DNA from: Oxytricha trifallax
Taxonomy: Eukaryota; Ciliophora; Spirotrichea; Sporadotrichida; Oxytrichidae
Assembly: GCA_000711775.1 (NCBI GenBank)
Contig: ARYC01000080.1
Span: 1-64,000 of the forward strand
Direction: 5' to 3'
DNA: 64,000 bases
Shown here: positions 23,084 through 35,300 of the stretch, piece by piece
Layout of the letters: each line of letters begins with the position of its first letter
Position numbering within the stretch: the first letter of the stretch is position 1
The notes under the pieces: generated by a model
Databases searched by the model: none
What the model was told of the DNA's origin: nothing
Seen by the model: only the letters and a program-made list of their open reading frames with translations
Position numbers and translations under genes: made by a program

Positions 23084-25359
23084 TCAATTAATTTGTAAAT
23101 ATAATTAAATATAAATTTAGAATATTATTGCAAATTAATTCAATTCTAAAATTGTCCTCTTAGTTATTATTTTTTTTAAATATATATAAAAAAACACTTT
23201 ATATAATAATAAAATAATATAATTTTTTGTTATTTGATTTCATTGAGTAGCCTGCGATTTTTCTCTCTTTCCTCTTCTATAATTTAATTAATCTTTACCA
23301 CTCCTCCTTGATTTACATTCAAACCGCTGTTGCTATTATTTATTTTATTAAATAGCATATCTATAATTCTACATGGTATGGAATCCATTCTCAAAATTAT
23401 ATCTATCAAAGGAATATTTCAGGTTTAAAACATTTATAAAAAGAATGCAAACTTATTTAAAAGAGAGGTATTTGAGGTTTTATTTAAATAAAAAAAATTT
23501 CAGATATAGATACCAAAATCCTGATTTGATAAGATCGATGCAATAAATTCCATTAATAATACTTGAAATAACAAGAGGAGTACTAATATTAAAAATGTAT
23601 ATAAAACTTTTCATGTAACTACTTCTCAATACTCGACGATTTACAATAACAGATAAGCATATAGGATAATTAATAAAGACTAATTCCAATTTAAAACTAA
23701 CTATTATTTATTCCAATTTTAAATTATTAATAGGTACAAGTATAAATAAAATAACTATAATTTCATTATTGATTAATTTTAAAAATTAAAATTTTACCTC
23801 AAAATTAATGTAAATAATTAATACCCTAAAATTATTAAGTATTATTGAGCATTGTTTATGATAAATTACTCTACATTGTTTTACTAAAATCAGATAAAGA
23901 TTGTTATGACGATTGAGTATTGCTTGTCAGTTTTAATTAGTGTGGCTGCAATTAGAACTGTGTTATTTACTATTATTATTATTGGAGGTGATTTTGCTTT
24001 TAATACTGTTGGTTCTCTAATGATATTTATTACATTAACTTGCAATTCAGAATTTTATAATTAAAAAAAAATAAGAATTTTATAAAACAAGTTCTCAAAA
24101 GTATTGTGATATTAAGGTTTTTACCCTGAAATGCCTTAAATTCCACTTATATTAGCTTAAGACACGTTTATATTATTGCTCAAATTTTGTATTTAGCTGA
24201 TATTCCCAATATTTTCTTCTAGTCTCTCAAATTTATCATGTTTTTATAAGTTTTAGCTGTTTTACTATGAAATATGGTAATTTTCCTGTTACTATTCCAT
24301 AAGTATTCTTTCTTATTTCTCAATTAATTCACGCATTTTATTATCTTTTTATTATTCACGAATTTGCTGTTCAAGTTGTAAAATGTGCTTTTCTAATTAA
24401 AGAATTTATTCGTCTCTATTGGCTTGAGATAGATAGGCATTTTTCAGTTCATTTTGATACACTTCAAATTAATGAAAATCAAAATAAATCATATATGAAA
24501 ATGGTTTTGAATTGCAAATCTTACCCCCATTAATCTATTCTATTTTTAACTTAAAATCAAGATTAAAAGCTTTATTTTTTTAAAAATAATTAATCCCTGA
24601 CTTGTTTTTGTAGTTCTTTCATCTAATAACTCAAACCCATATTATCTTTACTCTGTGTTTTAATCTCCTCATTAAGCTATCTTATTTCTCGCTCCGAATT
24701 CTAGCTCAGCATCATAAGCTCATCCCTTAATGTTTAAATCTTGTCTTGCTGCTCATCCACTTTTTTAATTTTATCTTCGAGTAAATTACCAGATAATTCA
24801 ACCTGTTTTTGCAGATCTCTGTTCTTATCTCTTAACGATTTCAATTCTGAATCCATTTTAGTCATTTCAAGTTTATCTTGGCTTCTTAAGTATTCTAGCT
24901 CTTAAGTAATATTCTTCTCTAAAGTGAGCTAATTTTACATTTAAGCAATCATTTTTTCTAATTCGGGGATGTTTCTGGTTGAGTCTTCTCTTAGTTCCAA
25001 GGCACGAGTGACTATTTTTAATTCTCGTTCGATCTCCTCATTTCGTGCAATAATTGTGCCCATGATTTCTAATTGCTTTGATCTTTCTTATTCTAGTTAC
25101 TAGATCTGCACTTTTAAGCTTATAATTAGGATTAATTGCAAAAACTAACTCTTATTTAAAATTAATCAATCTATTTATAATTGATTTTTTAACAATGTTT
25201 TTTAAAGCTACTATTTTATTCAATAAGCTCTTCAATTTCAAAACTTGAAAGTCTGGGCGTTTAACTCTACTATTAATTAAATTCTTGCTCTAATTCTTAA
25301 TAGGCTTTGAGCAACTCAAAATATTTAGATTATTACATTAATTTTTTTAATTTATTCAT
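23084..25359 (-). CDS. Long coiled-coil protein with Asn/Ser-rich tail
   Basis: Start ATG at 25359-25357 (MNKLKKLMQQSKYFELLKAY). The main block, 24600-25350, reads as an unbroken heptad-rich coil (EEIERELKIVTRALELRED, QKQVELSGNLLEDKIKKVDE), and continues at 24360-24480 (HQFEVYQNELKNAYLSQANR). Toward the C-terminus comes an Asn/Gln/Ser-rich part (23900-24010) and a last helical block at 23225-23335 (INQIIEEEREKNRRLLNEIK). A/T-rich gaps at about 23345-23890, 24480-24590 and 25130-25210 are probable IESs or introns. The stop is uncertain (a TGA at 23086-23084). No homologue recognised; cytoskeletal or basal-body roles are common for such proteins in ciliates. Confidence 0.65.
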
Positions 25360-26339
25360 GTTTATTATTTTAATATTGTTTCCTACTGAGCGATAGCTCC
25401 GAGGTTAATAGAGACCTCTAGGAACCAGAGTTTGGAAGATTTCTTGTATTACTTAACTACCTACTCTAATCTATATAAGTCGTGATTTAATTTAAGATTT
25501 CATATAATTTTTGAAAGATATATCCCTTTATTTATTAAAAAGGGGATGGTTTGATAAAATATTATATAAAACCCTCATAAATATCACAGCACTTACTGTT
25601 TTTATTTCTGGTTTAAGAATTATTATTCTATGAATGATCTCTAGAAACACCGGAGGTCGAGCGATCTGTAAGCTGGTCAGGTCTCTCTTGGAATTAAACT
25701 GAGAAGTTATTTTATCTTTTTGCTTTCATTATTTTAAATGCAATTAGAATATATTTGTAATTTCAAAATTCATAAAATTAATTGAGAAAATTTAATTATA
25801 GGAGAGATTCATGATTAGAGTAGGGGTTTTAACAAAATAAATAAGATAAGTAGTAAAATAGAAGAGTAAATGTTAGATTAGTATTAATATAGTATTTAAT
25901 ATGAGAATATTTGAAAGGCTTTAGTATCATTCAGTAAAAAAAATAAAATAAATAAATAGTTATTTAAATTTATAGTATTACAAATTATAGTAAGAAAGAT
26001 CTCCCATTTTTAATGTATCATTGTTCCGTGAAATTTAACTGGAAAGTTCTGGAAAATAAAAATTAAAGAGCCAAAATAAGAAGAAATATGTTTTACATTT
26101 GAATTCATCGATGAATTATTAATCTTAATTTGAACTTAATCCTAAAGTCTATTTGAAATTTAATAATTTGAGCAAATCCCTATTAATTTGACACTTTTTT
26201 ATCTTGAACAACGTAAAATTTTAAAAAATTGAAAAGTTATAACTAAGTTTTTATTTATTTTGAGATTTTCCTTCAATTATACTTTAGCAATATTATTAAA
26301 TTAGTCCTCAATTTAAATATTAAATCAATTCAAGACAAA
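25360..26339. other. Intergenic region between divergent genes
   Basis: Mostly A/T-rich. Two short islands of higher G+C (25385-25440 with GAGCGATAGCTCCGAGGTT, and 25640-25695 with GGAGGTCGAGCGATC) share short words but no clear structure. No gene seen. It must hold the 5' ends of both flanking genes. Confidence 0.4.
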
Positions 26340-29300
26340 TTCAATTTTTAGAATTGAATTTATGCAACCAATTTGATTTATATATATTTATAGTTTATAA
26401 GTATCTAGCAAGTTTATCTTACTTAAGTATAGCTTGTCTAAACCAAGGTAGCAATACTTTGACAGGTGCACTTTATCTTGCCTCAATCTGTCTTACTGTA
26501 GCAAGTATAATGATTGAAGGAGTAAGAATGGCTTAATACCCATCCCTTATTTCCTTGTTTATTTTGAGTCCAATATCTTTTGCTTTCACTGGAATTTGCT
26601 GTTCTATGACATCTATACAAATTTATAATTAATTCACTAACTTTAAGTGACTTTATAATCTAAAAGAGGAATAGAATAACTTACCCCATTTTTATGATAT
26701 AAACTCGCAATGAATTAATTTATTAAACTTTTATGTAAATAAAATTGCGCTTACTTTACTCAGCTCTTCATTGCTCTACATATATGGTGAAAGTGACTAC
26801 TCTCAATATAAATTCTGTGGCACTTACAAAGTAGGTTATAAGACTATTAGGACCGATAAATATGACAACGAAATAGGTGTCTACTATCCCATAGATACCT
26901 AAAAAACCGTTTAAAAATTGACTGAAAATTAGAAAGCATATCTGGTTGATCCTAAGAATGTAAATCATTTTGTTAATGGAATGAACAGAGCCATGACTCT
27001 TGGGCACCCACCAAAAGACGGTCAGAAAAATGGTTGGTTCTTTAAACATTTGATGAGTATTGTCTTAGACGCCGTTAAGGGAGCATAAATCTCAAAAGAT
27101 TTTCATGATGGAGCCAAGCCAATCATCAAAACTTTAAATAATTGTTAATTGAATTAAAAATCAATTTTAATAATTATTTTAATTGGCTGTGAAACATATT
27201 ATTTTTATTATGGTTGAGGATGTATATCTTAAAATAAAGAAGTTTTGAGAACATATTAATTTAAGTTTATTTACAATATATAATATTAATTTCATATTTT
27301 TTTACTAATAGTTCCAATAGTCTTATCACATGGCCTATCTGGTAATTACTAGTTCTATCATCTTATGTGCGCTGATTATGCAAGCAATCAAGTAAAATGT
27401 TGTGAAATCATTTTTTAATTATTTTTGCCCATTAAAATATTGAATGGTTTCATAGTTTTTGCTATTAACCACAGAGATGACTTTATAAATCTAGAAAAAT
27501 TAAAAAAAGATTATATTAAAAGTAAAATGTATTATTTAGAAATGACACATGTACCTATACTTTCAGCAGCGATGGCAAACCTCAATATTTTGACAGTACC
27601 ATTAAGCTTTATGACCTAGAAAAAAGATTAGCTTAGTTGAACATCAGAGCCTAAGAAGCGATAGCTTTGATTGATGAAATTTGCGATAGTAAAAAGATTC
27701 TTAATAAGCTAGATTTTGTGAATGAAAAAATTAAGATTGACACTTGTTACTACCGAGATCCCCCCCCCCATTCCCCACACCCCCCCCATACCCCCCACCC
27801 CCATTAAAATACCCCTTTTCATATCAAATTTTTTATCTACAGGGTCTAAATCGATCTCCTTCTTGACATCTCGGTATCATAGACCCTATATTATGTTTGA
27901 AATTCCATTCTCGACATCATAGACCCTATTTTATGAATATAATTTCCTTATAATTTAAAATATATATGGATCAATGATAGTGAAAATAAATCATAAGAAT
28001 TTTATACTTTGACAAGTTTCTTGATGTTTGTAAACCAGATTACACTAGTCCAAATGAAATATAAATAAAAAAAACTTTTTTAATAAAAGTAAAATTTTTA
28101 TATACTATGATACAAAAATATTTTTAAAAAATTTTTGTCCCTTAAATCAACTTCATTCGACATAATTCGGAGAAATAGTCTGATTAATTTTTTAAAGTTT
28201 TTTTTCTTTATTACTATAAGAAAATAATAATTGATGTATAAAATCAAGAAAAAAAAACTTTAAAAAATTAATCAGACTATTTCTCCGAATTATGTCGAAT
28301 GAAGTTGATTTAAGGGACAAAAATTTTTTTAAAAATATTATTTAGTATATTATAATATTTGACTAAAATTGAAAATTAGAAAGTAAGAAAATTTCGTGAC
28401 CATACAGTGACGGGTGTGCCACTTCCCAGAATTTACAAATTTTTCAATTAGGTTCACCTAAAAACCTCAGCTAGAGTGGCACAAATAAAATCTAAGGAGT
28501 TTTATCTCACAAGAGTAGTAGGAGTTAATTCCGGCTCTATTCATTCGACCCATTACAATGAAACCTAACTTTTCTAATCTGAGGCTTCAACTAACTAGGC
28601 GAACAATCGCGAGTAGATCCGCTGATAAAGTGGACGTACAACTCTAATCAATAGTGGGCTCCAAGGAACTATACAACACACTATTAACACCAAACATTGA
28701 ACCTCAACCAAAACAAAAGGCCACTCCAATCTCATTAGATAAGATAACGAAAGTAGAAGTTCTACTACTTTCTGCTACATTTATCAAAAAGTCCATAATT
28801 AACAAGTCGCCTATATAAAATGTGGCACTAGACCATGATAAGATAACTTATCAATATTCAATAGAAAACAACCTTCAATCAAAATTAATTGAAGCGACTC
28901 TTCTCTACACTAACATAACTAAAAACAACAACTTCAATCACCAGCTAACTAAGCGATACACCACACTTAAAAAGAACAATAGCAAAGTAGCAAGGAAGAA
29001 TTCTTCCTAAAACTTAAGTAGACTCCAATAAGAAAGTCTCTGACACTCCCATCTAAATCATGATATTAGAGGAATCACTCCCAGATGCAAAGATATACCT
29101 GGAATCACCCAAAAGGAAAAATTAAGGAATCACTCATGAATAAACCAAAAGATCAAAAGATATTTGAAGAATCACCCAAATACATAAAGGTATTTGGAGA
29201 ATCACACAAAACATAAACTTGATACTGAATAAGGAAACATATCGAACACTCAAACTATCTTGAACACTACTATTAATACCAAGTAATCAATAGGACCACT

Positions 29301-32300
29301 TAACAACTAAGCATCAGCCATGCCACAATAATTTAAGTTACTTTTACCAGCTCCGCTGGGTTCTCACATAATCCCAAAACCCCAAAACCCCTTAGATACA
29401 ATATAATAATCTTGATACTAACCAATAGAATTTGAGATTTATCACATACATAATAATATATAGTATTTAATACTAAAAGGATTTATAAGTATATATTAAA
29501 TAGTAACTAATAATAAAAATGGCAAACCTCTCATACCTTAGAATGACAACTAATGGTGCCCAAAATGCGACAAATAAACTTGTATGGAAAAAATTTTCGA
29601 CTACATGATAAACAGTCAAGGCATTCAACAATAGCTGGCACAATATATCAGCTTCACAGTCTATGCAGATAGACACTATAGAACTCCTGCAGAAGAAGCA
29701 GTTGAGTTATCAATATAGATTACATAGTTCCAGAAAGAACAAATCTATATTTACTAGTTGGAGAGAAACACAGTGAAAGAGAGAACATCATCGTAATTCC
29801 TGAATGAATTACATGACATAATGAATGAAATGACAGACAAAGGACAAATTTGAGATTGTTTAAGATTATATTAAAAATATAATATAAAAGGGCAAGTCCC
29901 TTACATATACTTAACGTATATATTCATCTGGGGGGCCTTGAGCCCCCCATGAGGATTAATTATTATTATTATTTTATTTATAATTATAGTATTAAATTAA
30001 AAAAAAATATTTTTTAATGAAAAAGTTTTTTCAATTTATATCTCATAAGGAATAGTGTTATAAGGTAGACAAACATCCTGAAACTGGATAAAGCATAAAA
30101 TTCATATGATTCAAATTACTATATTGTAAATATAGGAATTTGAATTTATATTGATATTTTATATATAAAAAATAGGGTCTATGATGTCGAGAATGGAATT
30201 TCATATATAATATAGGGTCTAAGATGTCGAGATGTCAAGAAGGAGATCGATTTAGACCCTATAGATATAAAATTTGATATGAAATGGGGTATTTTAATGG
30301 GGTGGGGGGGTACGGGGGGGGCTGTGGGGAATGGGAGGGGGATGGGGTACCCCCTGGGGGGGGGATCTCGGTAGTAACAGACACTAATAGAATTGGTATA
30401 ATGGGGCATTCTTTTGGAGGGGCCACAGCTATCAAGGCAAGTCAGTTAGACTCTAGAATCAAATTTAAGTATTTTTATTATTAAGATGCCTAGGTTCTAT
30501 TATATCATTTCTTAATTTTAGAATCAAAGCTACAATCGCTTATGACCCATGGATGTACCTACTAGACAAAGAAGTGTAGGCCAAATAAATAAAGCTAAAC
30601 AGTAACTTAATAAGGTAAAAATATCGTTTTATAAGTCAATTAGAAAATTAATAATCTAACAAGAGTGATGTATAATTATATTCTGGGTTTGATCTGATAA
30701 TAATTAATCTCTTTTAATCATCATATCGCGTTAATAGTTCTAAACCTCCCTCTTCGCGCAGTCTTGTAGGTGTATTGTTTCCTGACTTTGATCACACTCC
30801 TCTTAATTCGTACTGTATAGCTTGTAAATCCAGTAGCTTTGATTTTTCTGCACATTCTTAGTGTCTTTCGTGTGAATTTAGAGCATCTCCGAATATCGTG
30901 TCTTCTCCAGTTGCTCCGCCTCCCACAGTATATACTGTGTATCAGAAGGTACAACTTGTTAAAAACACAAACTTTCAAGTCAAAATTTTAAAAATATGGG
31001 TGATAGTAACAATCATAGATGAACGAAGAATAAGGTTTCGACAAGAATGAAATAAGTTTAGGTAAGTAACATTTCTCTTTGGAGAATTCACTTTGAGCTC
31101 AACTTATTTCATTCTTGTCGAAACCTTATTCTTCGTTCATCTATGATTGTTACTATCACCCATATTTTTAAAATTTTGACTTGAAAGTTTGTGTTTTTAA
31201 CAAGTTGTACCTTCTGATACACAGTATATACTGTGGGAGGCGGAGCAACTGGAGAAGACACGATATTCGGAGATGCTCTAAATTCACACGAAAGACACTA
31301 AGAATGTGCAGAAAAATCAAAGCTACTGGATTTACAAGCTATACAGTACGAATTAAGAGGAGTGTGATCAAAGTCAGGAAACAATACACCTACAAGACTG
31401 CGCGAAGAGGGAGGTTTAGAACTATTAACGCGATATGATGATTAAAAGAGATTAATTATTATCAGATCAAACCCAGAATATAATTATACATCACTCTTGT
31501 TAGATTATTAATTTTCTAATTGACTTATAAAACGATATTTTTACCTTATCAATTACTGCTGAAGGATTCCACCATTTTAGTAAGATAAATATTGATCAAT
31601 GGAAAGACACCTAATTGTTGCATGAGCAAGCAACTTAAAAAGAAAATAACGAAAATCTCTTTTTGAAATCATGTCACCATAATGACTATTGCGATCTCTC
31701 AGTAATCAATAATACAAATATCTCTATAATTTAGGTGTATATACTTTTAAAATTTAAAGCTAAATAGCAAATAAATTCCTATTAAATGTGTTTGAATATG
31801 GCCTTTTGAAATTTAATTATTAGTTGACAAAGTTTATCCACCAAGAAGATATGCACATAAAGTTTATCAAATGAACATTCAAAACCCCAAAACCCCTTAA
31901 TGAGGTTTATAAGTGCTTTGATTTGTAGGGAATTTGTAAATGTATTTAATTTAATCACTCAAAATGCACTTTAGGATCATGTGGTAGAGGTCTGAAGTTT
32001 ATCTTACTTAACCACAACTCTATCTGCTCTATTGATATGTCTGATCTTGAGTTTGGTTTTATTATTATTGACTCTGCCATTTGTTTCATTGATTGAGATA
32101 CTCTTGTTCTGTCAATAAATTGCTTTATTCTTTGTTTAGCATCCTTCTCACACCTTGTAGAGTAGTAATCGTTGCGAGGCATATCGCACTCTATTATTAT
32201 TGCTGCTAAAGCCCACACATCCCATTAAAAGTCACCATCTCTCCAGTCTTCTTTTTCTGGATAGTACCCTTGAGTTCCCATTACAGTTCCAAGCCTTGAT

Positions 32301-35300
32301 ACTTCCACTCTTTAGGCTCTATTGAAATCGATTATTGCATCTCTTACTGGTGAGAAGTTTATCATTATATTTTCTGGCTTCAAATCTCTGTGAACAAACC
32401 CTAACTTGTGAAGCTCTTTTATACCTTGTATGGTCTGAGTTGCTATTTATCCAAGCTACTTATGATTTCTTTGATCTGTAATGAAATCTCTTAGGGTCAT
32501 TTCATAGAGTGGGAGTCTGAAAGCAACATGATCCTTGGCAAGGAGAACAGCATCTAACTTTATTAAGTAGCTACACTCTTTGAACTTTGCTTGAGTGAGT
32601 ACTTGATACTCATTTGTAAACTCCATCTAGTATTTATCATCACTTAAGAGATAGTTGAAGGGATACACCTTGTATGCATACTGATGATCATTGATAACTT
32701 TCTTATCAAAGGATTCTTCTAATATAAGGTAGCTTTAAAGTGAAGTGTCTAGGTCAATTTAGGCAAGAACAGGAATCTTTTTATATTGAATTTTAATCAT
32801 GATCTTTGTGATTTCGGATGCTAGTAGGTTGCGTGATTTCCTCACATATTCTGATTCACTAGCTTGTTCAAGCTCTACAAGTTTCGAAGATTCTCTTGCT
32901 TTTCTTTTGTTTAGTAGCTTCAATTCATCTTCATGCTTTTCAATCTCTAAATCTTTCTTGTGAGCTTTTAAAAGATGCTTCCTTAAATCTCTTGTATGAG
33001 CATACTGCTTATGGCACTCGAAGCAATCATACTTTCCGTCGATTTTATCGTGCTTTAAGTATACAGTTGGCTTGGCTTCTCTATGCTCTTTCATATGCCT
33101 ATACCAACTAGATTTATGAGCGAAGTCTCTCTCACACTTCTCACAAAAGTATACTTCTACTTCTTCAGTTTGTATAGGCATTTCATTAATACCTTTCTCC
33201 TCCTCTCTGTCTCCAACACACTTGTTTGCCATTTATTTTCTATTATTAATTTCTATTTTAATAACAGAGACCTCAAGTGATAGCTCCGGTAGTTCCTTAT
33301 GAGAGTTCATCTCACAGCTATCACACTTTTTATTGCTGCCAAAGGTAAGTCTCATTTAGTTTGATGGAAGCGCTGTTGTTTTTATTAAAATGTTAGCGCT
33401 CATATTTAAATTTGAATTTAAAATTATAAAACAGCCTCTATAACTGAGAGCTTATATGAGAGCTTTGCAAGCCTACAAGTTTCAAGGGAAGTTCTTAGAG
33501 TATTAGAGAAGAAACATGAGTGCTAAGAGACGATCCAGCACTTAATATGGGTGAGGAAGTAACCATTTTTACTTTCAATAATAATTTTATTATAGTACGT
33601 ACCGATTTAGGAGGTGCACCTAATTAAGTACGTACTGCTTTAAGGGTATTTTGTCATTTTATGATTAAAATTAGGGTGCTCCTAATTAAGTACTAGCTTT
33701 AATTAATGCTCCTAATTAAGTACTAGCATTTTAGGAGCTGTCATAATTAAGTACGTACCAATTTAAATTTAAAAATATGGAACTATAACAGTAGAAATTG
33801 AAATCAATCTCTCAAGTTAGAAACCAGTTCTCTAAACCTTCTCCATATTCTTCTATGAGGTTGACCTCCTTTAGGATGCCCATATTTAATAGTAAGTTTA
33901 CAGAGGTATATAATTGAAATCAATAAACTTAAATTTGAATATCCTTTCTTAGATCTGTAAGCAAGATGGAGTCAATGAATGATGCAATGAAAAGAGTGCA
34001 AGCACAAGAATTGATTCAAAGATTTAGAAGCAAGCAGGATTTGCACCGCTACCTGTTGCAGCAAGGTAATGAACTCATAGTAGCTAATCTTGATTATGTA
34101 GTTGGTTTGTTCTTGCCAAACGATGGAAGATACTAAAATTTCATTTTTAAGAGCCATACTCTGCGAAGAGAAGAAATCATTAAAAACTTAAGATGTAAAG
34201 TTTGCAGAGATTCCAAACTATCCTGAAATATCTGTGACTAATTTATATGATGCAATGAATGACCCAGAGGTTTCGCTGTACCTGCCTACTAAGAAGCAGT
34301 TGTCAAATAAACTACCTGAAAGAAACTATTTCTTTGGTATACTTGCAACAATTAAAGGTGATTACTTGAAAGAAATTATTCAAGAATCTCATAAGAAAAG
34401 GTACAGCATCTCTTCAGAAGATAAGGATAAACAAGGGATCAAGATATGTGAGAGCTGGCTATCAGACCTGCTGAAGCCCCCTTATATTTCAAGTAAGATT
34501 TGTAGCTTAACTCTTTGGAAAAATCTGGAACTGGCATCTTCTTGATGAAGGAATAGAGCAAGCTTCACAAAGAGCGAAAGTCGCAGACAAAGTATGAAGT
34601 TAGCAGACTTTATTCAAATATTTAGCCTCCAGAGTAAATGAACATAGATGCTGGAGCTGGCAGCAAGCGAAGAAACTTAGGAGGAGAGAAGCAAGAAGTA
34701 GAAGAGAAGAATAGAGAAGCCTGCTCCCTCTAAAGAATTCTAAATGTGACTTATATATTCATTAACTTAATTACAAAACTTATTTATCTACATTCACTCT
34801 CCCTTCTTTCGCACACTTTTAAGCCAATAAATTATCTACTCTCTTCGATGAGCTTTTAATAAAATCAACTGTATCAATAGGTAGGTCATGCATCAAGTGG
34901 TATAGCAGCAGTTTCTTGTAATGGCTTTTTAATATACCCCAGTTGAACTCAATTCCATTAAACTATGGACTGTAAGGTACGTTGAACACTGGCGTTATTC
35001 TAAGTTGGTCATAACTCTTCCTTGTTTCTTTAGTCTTATGAACAGAAAGATTATCAACAAACAATATAATCTCTTATTCAAGGTACTTCTCTCCCAGCTG
35101 CTCTAAGAACTTAATATACTGCTCTGTCTTAATAGAGCGAGGATGAATAACATAAGTTTCTAAACCAGCATCCTCACTAATAACTCCAAAAATTGCCATC
35201 GTTTATACCTTGACTTTCTAGTCATATACTTCTATATTACTATGCCTCTTATACCAAGACTTCTAGATGAAAGTGTTGAAGGTAAACACAGCCTCGTCAG

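Larger units (their letters stand above)
27745..30379. mobile_element. 2635-bp element with ~205-bp inverted termini inside PAF-AH A
   Basis: Ends TGTTACTACCGAGATC + C-run and G-run + GATCTCGGTAGTAACA are inverted, and similarity continues through about 27745-27948 and 30165-30379 (shared block ATCGATCTCCTTCTTGAC inverted). Direct repeats GACACT flank it (27739-27744, 30380-30385). Joining at GACACT restores KIDTNRIGIMGHSFGG across the catalytic Ser elbow, so it must be removed precisely. Inside lie at least four overlapping or adjacent ORFs (28360-29853) in the Gln code, a 94-bp-arm hairpin (28120-28341), and a GC hairpin (29931-29951). No DDE or other known transposase motif is seen, so it is either an unknown type or non-autonomous. 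Confidence 0.9.

Noticed and set aside
25385..25695. Inverted repeat between two G+C islands
   Set aside because: Only short words (AGCGAT, AGAGACCT) are shared; no convincing arm alignment.
26768..27049. Minus-strand 93-residue ORF
   Set aside because: Shadow of PAF-AH gene A, whose plus-strand reading matches gene B.
29372..29394. Interstitial telomere or chromosome end
   Set aside because: Only two C4A4 units, located inside an open frame and inside an element bounded by its own inverted termini; not a telomere.
30721..31438. The duplicated 85-codon ORF as a real gene pair
   Set aside because: It is arginine/isoleucine-rich in a frame that ignores the longer Gln-code reading; the duplication is a consequence of the palindrome.
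32896..33280. Plus-strand ORFs opposite the TBE kinase gene
   Set aside because: Overlap the conserved zinc-finger/kinase coding sequence in antisense and have no homologous counterpart in the decayed TBE.
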